Shown: piece by piece, positions 1-4,083 of the stretch
Numbering within the stretch: the stretch's first letter is position 1
Layout of the letters: every line of letters starts with the position of its first letter
DNA from: JBQLZO01 sp052168315
GTDB taxonomy: Bacteria; Planctomycetota; Phycisphaerae; Phycisphaerales; UBA1924
Direction of reading: 5' to 3'
DNA: 5,627 nt
Assembly: GCA_052168315.1 (NCBI GenBank)
Contig: JBQLZO010000001.1
Span: forward strand, 1 to 5,627
Position numbers and translations under genes: made by a program
The notes under the pieces: model-generated
Seen by the model: the letters and a program-made list of their open reading frames with translations, nothing else
Database searches by the model: none
What the model was told of the DNA's origin: nothing

Positions 1-1
1 C

Positions 2-106
2 GAACCCACCCCCGAATCCCAGCCCTCCCCCGAGCCCCAAGCCACCCCGGACCCCGCCATCCCCCACCCCCAAACCGCCGCCCGGGACCACCGCCCGGGG
101 TGGTGA
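2..106 (+). CDS. 3' end of an unidentified Pro/Glu-rich protein (partial)
   Basis: One forward frame is open from the window edge to a TGA at 104-106 and encodes 34 residues rich in Pro, Glu, Gln and Ala. It begins EPTPESQPSPEP and ends ARDHRPGW. Most codons end in C or G, as expected for a real gene in a high-GC genome. The composition suggests a disordered, perhaps surface-exposed or linker-like C-terminus. The start lies outside the window, so no function can be given. The stop codon falls inside the -35 box proposed for the downstream tRNA. The extreme C-richness of the strand also allows this frame to be open by chance, so the call is tentative. Confidence 0.4.
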   Translation, partial: EPTPESQPSPEPQATPDPAIPHPQTAARDHRPGW

Positions 107-130
107 CAACGCCAATCACCCCGCTATACT
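103..130 (+). promoter_or_regulatory. Probable sigma-70 promoter of tRNA-Ile
   Basis: GTGACA at 103-108 matches the -35 consensus TTGACA at 5 of 6 positions. TATACT at 125-130 matches the -10 consensus TATAAT at 5 of 6, and the spacer is 16 bp. Transcription would begin near 137, about 35 nt before the mature tRNA at 173. TATACT stands out in an otherwise very GC-rich stretch. The position directly upstream of a tRNA gene supports the call. Confidence 0.6.
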
Positions 131-1411
131 CCCCGCCCCAGCCCGGGCCCAACCGCCCCGGCGGCACATCCCGGGCCTGTAGCTCAGTTGGTTAGAGCGC
201 ACCGCTGATAACGGTGAGGTCGGAGGTTCGAATCCTCCCAGGCCCACTTCTTCACTTTGACAACATTCGACACGACGAGCCATGAGTGCTCCAAGTCCGT
301 CATCACCAAGGGATTGTGATTCCTCTGGCGAATCAGGACTCTCAACGGCGGGCTGTGACTGCGCCGGAATCTGCGCCGCTCGTGCGCCGGATTGTGCGCC
401 GGTTCGGTCGGCGGACCGGGCGTGGTCAATCCCAGCGGCCAGATCGAAGTGGCTGTCCCGGTGCTGGAGGTAGTGGACCCTGGCCACCGTCGGCGAGTGA
501 CCCATCCATCGCGACACCGTGTGAGCGGGGAACCGCTCGCTCCAGTCCGTCTCGCATGATGCCCTCAACGCTTGGAAGAGGCGCGGCCACGGCGTCAACC
601 CGGCGCGCGTGATGAGCCGCTCGAACTGCGATCGGAGATTGGCGGTCGTATCCCGCAGGCGGGGGATAACGAACTCATCACCCTCCCCGGCACGGTCGAA
701 CAGGCGAGTGAGGATGGGCACCAGGATCGGATTGATCGGGACGAGGCGAACGGCGTGTCCGTCGTGCCCCGAGGTCTTCGGACTCAGCACCGTGAACCGG
801 CGCCTGTCCCAGTTCACATCACCCCACCTCAGACCCACGATCTCGCTGGGGCATCGCACGCCGGCGAACCGGGCCAGTCCGATGATCGCCCGCCACTCGT
901 CGTCCGGGCACTCATCAAGGATTCGTTTGATCGTCTCCCGCGCAACATGGACATTCCGCTCCGGGTTCGTCTGCGGACCCGCGGTGATGCCATCCATCGG
1001 GCTCCCGGTGAGCATCCCCCACCGAACAGCCCGTCCGAAGATCTGTTTGGCCGTCCGGACACGCTTGGACACCGTGGCGACCGCGAGGTCGGCATCGGCG
1101 AGGGAGCGCCGCCACTGGTCGGCCCTTTCGGGCGTGATCGACCGAAGGTCCGCACCATCCCCAAACTCCCCGCGCAGGCTCTCCATCGCCTGCTTGTACG
1201 CGGCCATCGTGGTGGGTTTGCATGTCGCGTTGTCCTCGAACCGCCGGAGCAGGTCGCCAAGCGTTGTCGGCGCGACGCGGTTCGCCCTGGGCTCGACAAG
1301 CCCGAACTTCGCCAGCTTGCCGTGCGTTCGGTCGCCGAGCCCGGCCACCCACATCGCGACTTCGCGAGGGGGTGCCGACCCCGTGATCCTGCCGGTGATC
1401 AGGCACTCCAC
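116..1411 (-). CDS. Tyrosine recombinase (phage-type integrase), likely N-terminally truncated
   Basis: The product would cut and rejoin DNA between attachment sites to insert or excise the element. In the 431-residue reading, the SAM-like core-binding domain lies at about 48-145 (LGDLLRRFED to SPMDGI). The catalytic domain lies at about 155-325 with R186 (GVRCPSEIVGLRW), K212 (SPKTSG), R283 in FQALR, H305 (MGHS) and nucleophile Y314 (HYLQ). Gln280 occupies the usual box II His position, which I recall as common in planctomycete members. The GTG start (1409-1411) has AAAGG directly against it, a poor ribosome site. Family-like sequence (RAEAFRSK) continues upstream in frame to an in-frame stop at 1475-1477 with no good start codon, so the arm-binding N-terminus seems lost and the gene may be inactive. 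Residues 331-388 are disordered. Residues 389-413 are antisense tRNA-Ile (GGFEPPTSPLSAV), and the stop lies beyond the tRNA. Confidence 0.88.
   Translation of the reverse strand: MECLITGRITGSAPPREVAMWVAGLGDRTHGKLAKFGLVEPRANRVAPTTLGDLLRRFEDNATCKPTTMAAYKQAMESLRGEFGDGADLRSITPERADQWRRSLADADLAVATVSKRVRTAKQIFGRAVRWGMLTGSPMDGITAGPQTNPERNVHVARETIKRILDECPDDEWRAIIGLARFAGVRCPSEIVGLRWGDVNWDRRRFTVLSPKTSGHDGHAVRLVPINPILVPILTRLFDRAGEGDEFVIPRLRDTTANLRSQFERLITRAGLTPWPRLFQALRASCETDWSERFPAHTVSRWMGHSPTVARVHYLQHRDSHFDLAAGIDHARSADRTGAQSGARAAQIPAQSQPAVESPDSPEESQSLGDDGLGALMARRVECCQSEEVGLGGFEPPTSPLSAVRSNQLSYRPGMCRRGGWARAGAGSIAG
173..246 (+). tRNA. tRNA-Ile (anticodon GAT)
   Basis: A complete cloverleaf can be folded by eye. 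The acceptor stem is GGGCCTG (173-179) with CAGGCCC (239-245) and discriminator A246. The D stem is GCTC (182-185) with GAGC (195-198). The anticodon stem is CACCG (200-204) with CGGTG (212-216), its loop CTGATAA carrying anticodon GAT at 207-209. The T stem is GGAGG (222-226) with CCTCC (234-238) around TTCGAAT. All stems pair perfectly. The 3' CCA is not encoded (A246 is followed by CTT), so it must be added after transcription. The gene decodes ATC/ATT. It stands alone here, with no rRNA sequence visible beside it. An integrase gene on the opposite strand reads into it from the right. Confidence 0.97.
207..246. other. Predicted element attachment site in the 3' half of tRNA-Ile
   Basis: Tyrosine recombinases of integrative elements commonly use the anticodon-loop to 3'-end half of a tRNA gene as attB, and the integrase gene commonly lies next to that site. 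Here the integrase 3' end runs into the tRNA 3' end, and the tRNA is intact, as expected when the element restores the displaced half. The exact core is unknown, and the range given is the usual target half. I saw no second copy of the T-arm or acceptor sequence elsewhere in the window, so the other junction would lie beyond 5627. Confidence 0.45.
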
Positions 1412-1468
1412 CTTTGACCGGAACGCCTCGGCGCGAAGATGCAGATTCGGGCGAGGAGGTCCTGCAGC

Positions 1469-1480
1469 GCCTGATCAGGC
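1469..1480. repeat. Perfect 12-bp palindrome GCCTGATCAGGC
   Basis: The sequence is self-complementary over all 12 bases, centred on GATC. The right part, TGATCAGGC, recurs at 1396-1404 inside the start of the integrase gene, 76 bp away. It may be a protein-binding site for integrase control or for the recombinase itself. Function is not shown by the sequence. Confidence 0.4.
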
Positions 1481-1578
1481 CAGGCTGCGAAAGTCAGTGG
1501 AGGCCTGGCCAGCTTGAAGTATCTCCACACTTGGTCCGACGCGATGGCCGCGAGTCAGGATCTGGCTGCCGCAGGCTG

Positions 1579-1590
1579 ATGTGATCACAT
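1579..1590. promoter_or_regulatory. Perfect palindrome ATGTGATCACAT with a third half-site downstream; possible operator
   Basis: All 12 bases are self-complementary, and the half-site ATGTGAT reappears inverted as ATCACAT at 1614-1620, exactly 30 bp (about three helical turns) from the identical half at 1584-1590. The region is visibly more AT-rich than its surroundings. It lies between divergent genes, where a dimeric regulator could control one or both. The half-site recalls TGTGA of CRP/FNR-type sites, but the usual 6-bp gap between halves is absent, so no regulator is named. Confidence 0.35.
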
Positions 1591-1673
1591 AAAGCCCTTG
1601 GCGGAAAGCACTTATCACATGAGTGAGCAGAAGGCCTCGCCCAAAGTGCGACCCACGGGCCCAGCAATCGGTC

Positions 1674-1682
1674 TGCTAATAT
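1674..1682 (+). promoter_or_regulatory. Weak candidate extended -10 element for the TIR gene
   Basis: TGCTAATAT resembles an extended -10 (TGnTATAAT), with TAATAT at 1677-1682 matching 4 of 6 consensus bases. Transcription would begin near 1689, just upstream of the Shine-Dalgarno at 1695-1699, giving a short leader. No recognisable -35 box lies 16-18 bp upstream (the sequence there is CACGGG-like). Confidence 0.25.
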
Positions 1683-1694
1683 GCGGTGTCATTT

Positions 1695-1699
1695 GGAGG
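1695..1699 (+). promoter_or_regulatory. Shine-Dalgarno GGAGG that fixes the TIR gene start at 1708
   Basis: GGAGG stands 8 nt before the ATG at 1708, an ideal spacing. An in-frame ATG at 1681 would add nine residues (MRCHLEASF) not typical of TIR proteins, has no ribosome site, and would place GGAGG inside the coding region. The 1708 start begins MAHDVFISYA, just as TIR domains usually begin. Confidence 0.85.
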
Positions 1700-1707
1700 C
1701 GTCATTC

Positions 1708-3696
1708 ATGGCACACGATGTGTTCATCAGCTACGCGACCGAAGATCAGCGGATTGTGAATTCGCTTGTGCACTTCCTGGAAGCTGACGGGGTTCGGTGC
1801 TGGTATGCGCCGCGGGATGTGCTTCCTGGGGCGAATTACGGCGCACAAATCGCCGATGCGATCCGGAGCACCCGCATCCTGATCCTGGTGCTCAGCTCGC
1901 ACTCGAATCAGTCTCTGCCGGTCTCCAACGAGGTGGAGCGCGCGATGCACAACGGTGTGGTTGTGCTGCCGATCCGAATTGAGGATGTCTTTCCAAGCCC
2001 GAACCTCGAACTGCACATTGCCGGAGCTCACTGGCTTGACGCTCTGACCGAACCACTCGAATTGCATCAGGAGGCGGTTGTTCGAGCGGTGCACAAGCAC
2101 TTGGAGGCGATCGGCGGGGAGCCCGCACGGCCGCCCAGTTCATCCCGCGCACACGCCCAGCCCCGGCCTCGATCCGCTGGTGTCGTGTCAGAACAACTCA
2201 AGAGGACTGCACCGCGCACTCACCGTGGGCATCGGGGCAAGGTCGCTGCGGCCATCGTTGGCGTTGTGATCGTGGGAGCCGCCGCAAGCGCATGGTTCCT
2301 CACTCGCCCGGGGCTCCAAGGGAACACTGTCGCGGCGGGCTCCCCAGAAGATCAGGACAGCGGCGATCCTGTCGTCAATCCCATGTCAGGTCCGCCGAGC
2401 GGGACCCCCGCCTCGTTGGCCAAGGACTCGCCGTCGGACGAAGAGCTGTCGCCAGAGCCCACGCCCCCTGAGCCGGAGGTTGCTGCAGCAATCAATGATC
2501 CTCTCCCCGCGTCGGATCAACAAGACACTGGCCAGGCTGAGCACAGCCTCGATGACAGCAGCAAGAATGTGCTGAGCGGCGAGGCGAATCCGGACATTCC
2601 GGATCCGCCAGTTCAGGCTGATGGGCCAACCACGGGAGTCACGGATTGGATGCTCGTCCCCGATGTCCGTGTCAGTGGATCTGTCGGCATGGAAGCTGGG
2701 GATCTTGAAGACGAGTGGAACTTCACCGCCCCAGGCAATGGCTACGTGTTGTTCGAGTGCATCAATGAGCATCCCCGAGGGACGCGGCAAGGTGACATCC
2801 AAGCGATCGTGTTGACATCGAAGGGCGTAGAGCTATGGGATCCTGATCTCAAACCGGACGACCCCGAGAGATCGGGCACGTTTGCTGTGAACGCTGGGCA
2901 AGTCTTGCGTATTCAGGTAATGGCGAAGGAGGGTCATGCTGCGCCGTACAACATCAGGCCGACCTTCACGCCACTCGGCAACGACTGCCCACCTGATGAT
3001 GCACCAGGCGTTCTTGAGGCTGGAGTGACGACCAGAGGATGCGTCGGATTTGAGGCAGGTGACAATGAGGATGAGTGGAGCTTTACTGCACCGGCTAACG
3101 GCTATGTGTTCTTCGAGTGCGTCAATGAGCATCCCCGGAGGACGCTGCAAGGTGAAATCGAAGCGACCGTGTTGACATCGAAGGGCGTAGAGCTATGGGA
3201 TCCTGATCTCAAACCGGACGACCCCGAGAGATCGGGCACGTTTGCTGTGAACGCTGGGCAAGTCTTGCGTATTCAGGTAAAGGCCAAGGAGGGTCATGCT
3301 GCGCCGTACCGCATCCGGCCAAGCTTCACACCACTCGGCACAGACTGCCCACCCGATGTTGCGCCGGGTACTCTCGAACCCGGTGTCTTGGTCAGGGGGT
3401 GCGTCGGCTTCGAGGCCGGAGATGACGAAGACGAATGGAATTTCATAAGTCCGGCTGACAGTGATGTGTACTTCGTATGCGTCAATCAGCATCCGCGGGG
3501 AACGGATCTAGGCGATATCCAGGAGATCGAAGTGATGTTGAATGGCGCCCCGCCCTGGCGCCGTCGTCTCCGTCCGGGCGACGACATCCGATCGAGCACA
3601 TTTGCTGTGAGCGCTGGGCAGGTCGTGCGTGTTCGGGTAAGGGTTCATGATGGTCATGCCGCGCTGTACAGCATCAGGCAGAGCTACACGCAATGA
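1708..3696 (+). CDS. TIR-domain membrane protein with three extracytoplasmic PPC-like repeats
   Basis: This is a 662-residue predicted single-pass receptor-like protein. Residues 3-135 form a TIR domain: DVFISYATED (4-13), CWYAPRDVLPG (31-41), SSHSNQS (63-69), then NEVERA (74-79) with E75 at the position of the catalytic Glu of NAD-cleaving TIRs, and LPIRIEDV (87-94). The Trp often four residues before that Glu is not present. A basic stretch (165-178) precedes a hydrophobic helix at about 179-198, so the positive-inside rule puts TIR in the cytoplasm and the rest outside. Residues 199-311 are a Pro/Asp/Glu/Ser-rich linker. Three repeats of 120, 120 and 111 residues (312-431, 432-551, 552-662) share GFEAGD-EDEW-F, a Cys in FEC/FVC, GTFAVNAGQVLRIQV and PLGxDCPP. 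They resemble beta-sandwich PPC domains, which is inference. The outer part has seven cysteines (351, 427, 445, 471, 547, 565, 591). The TIR could cleave NAD or act as an adaptor; the ligand is unknown. Confidence 0.9.
   Translation: MAHDVFISYATEDQRIVNSLVHFLEADGVRCWYAPRDVLPGANYGAQIADAIRSTRILILVLSSHSNQSLPVSNEVERAMHNGVVVLPIRIEDVFPSPNLELHIAGAHWLDALTEPLELHQEAVVRAVHKHLEAIGGEPARPPSSSRAHAQPRPRSAGVVSEQLKRTAPRTHRGHRGKVAAAIVGVVIVGAAASAWFLTRPGLQGNTVAAGSPEDQDSGDPVVNPMSGPPSGTPASLAKDSPSDEELSPEPTPPEPEVAAAINDPLPASDQQDTGQAEHSLDDSSKNVLSGEANPDIPDPPVQADGPTTGVTDWMLVPDVRVSGSVGMEAGDLEDEWNFTAPGNGYVLFECINEHPRGTRQGDIQAIVLTSKGVELWDPDLKPDDPERSGTFAVNAGQVLRIQVMAKEGHAAPYNIRPTFTPLGNDCPPDDAPGVLEAGVTTRGCVGFEAGDNEDEWSFTAPANGYVFFECVNEHPRRTLQGEIEATVLTSKGVELWDPDLKPDDPERSGTFAVNAGQVLRIQVKAKEGHAAPYRIRPSFTPLGTDCPPDVAPGTLEPGVLVRGCVGFEAGDDEDEWNFISPADSDVYFVCVNQHPRGTDLGDIQEIEVMLNGAPPWRRRLRPGDDIRSSTFAVSAGQVVRVRVRVHDGHAALYSIRQSYTQ
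2641..3693 (+). repeat. Three tandem 360-bp coding repeats in the TIR gene
   Basis: Units at 2641-3000, 3001-3360 and 3361-3693 align without gaps at an exact 360-bp period. Copies 1 and 2 are identical over 113 bp (2808-2920 and 3168-3280), then differ at 2921 and 2924, and are again identical over 2925-2949. The sequence left of the block is clearly diverged. Copy 3 is much more distant but keeps blocks such as TTTGCTGTGA (3601-3610). The pattern points to older duplication followed by recent conversion or recombination between copies 1 and 2. Confidence 0.95.
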
Positions 3697-4083
3697 GCAG
3701 ACTGTTCAGGTTGCTTGGTGGCATGGAAGAGCCCAATCAAGGCGACTGCCTGATCGACTCTGTCAACACAATCGTCCGACCGCGCCCCGCGTCGGCTCCC
3801 CACCCACCTCACCGTACCCTGGAATCGGTCGCTGCACGCCCGCCCACCGCTGAGATGCGGGCGGCAATGCGGCGGGAGGCGGATGTTCCTGAACTTCCGT
3901 ACAGTATGGACCGGCCACAGGGGACAAGTTGCCGTTGGTGGCCGGCGTGGCCGCACGCATCCCCGTCCGCCTGCCGAAACTGAGCTCTGAATGAAATCGT
4001 AATTGTCGCTTCCCAATGAGGTCCCGGGTCGGTGAAGTGTGCCGTGGCGATTTCGCAGCACAACTCACCGCATGGGGGAACTT
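3697..4083. other. 387-bp region without a convincing gene
   Basis: No frame on either strand resembles a protein family I know. A 96-codon frame starts with ATG at 3693, overlapping the TIR stop as ATGA, but its product is low-complexity after the first 28 residues and lacks a good ribosome site. One clear structure is an 8-bp inverted repeat, CCGGCCAC (3911-3918) and GTGGCCGG (3938-3945), with a 19-nt loop and no T-tract. A relatively AT-rich patch lies at about 3986-4006. I found no promoter with both boxes for the following gene, although a separate promoter is likely given the distance. Confidence 0.5.
3911..3945. other. Inverted repeat (8-bp stem, 19-nt loop) between the two cargo genes
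   Basis: CCGGCCAC at 3911-3918 is perfectly complementary to GTGGCCGG at 3938-3945. The stem is GC-rich and could form a hairpin in RNA. It is not followed by a T-run, so it is not a typical intrinsic terminator, but some high-GC bacteria use hairpins without one. It lies about 215 nt after the TIR stop codon. Such short GC palindromes can occur by chance in this composition. Confidence 0.25.

Larger units (their letters stand above)
1412..1707. other. Divergent intergenic region between integrase and TIR gene
   Basis: This 296-bp stretch separates the leftward integrase from the rightward TIR gene. No convincing gene was found on either strand. The missing integrase N-terminus could not be recognised in the other minus-strand frames near 1421-1480. 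The region holds two perfect 12-bp palindromes (1469-1480 and 1579-1590), a further ATCACAT half-site at 1614-1620, a 9-bp repeat TGATCAGGC shared with 1396-1404, and a weak extended -10 element just before the TIR gene. These could serve as operators or as arm-type binding sites of the recombinase. Confidence 0.5.

Noticed and set aside
87..104. Inverted repeat ACCACC / GGTGGT with a 6-nt loop, considered as a terminator
   Set aside because: It overlaps the stop codon of the upstream frame, has no following T-run and lies in extremely GC-rich DNA where short hairpins are frequent.
257..262. Perfect TTGACA as a -35 box just after the tRNA
   Set aside because: No -10-like sequence lies 15-19 bp downstream, and no forward gene follows; the integrase occupies the other strand.
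184..429. Leftward 81-codon frame whose product ends WAWEDSNLRPHRYQRCALTN
   Set aside because: This is another frame across the integrase tail and the antisense of tRNA-Ile. Such SNLRP-type peptides are a known artefact of translating tRNA genes backwards.
572..1517. Long rightward frames of about 280-300 codons opposite the integrase
   Set aside because: They lie antisense to a gene with clear recombinase motifs, have Arg/Pro/Ser-rich products with no recognisable domain, and owe their length to high GC.
1579..1590. CRP/FNR binding site
   Set aside because: The half TGTGA is present, but the halves abut without the 6-bp spacer required by the consensus.
3693..3983. 96-codon rightward frame overlapping the TIR stop by ATGA, suggesting translational coupling
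   Set aside because: There is no convincing ribosome site, the product turns Pro/Arg-rich after 28 residues, and no domain is recognised. The ATGA overlap alone is common by chance.
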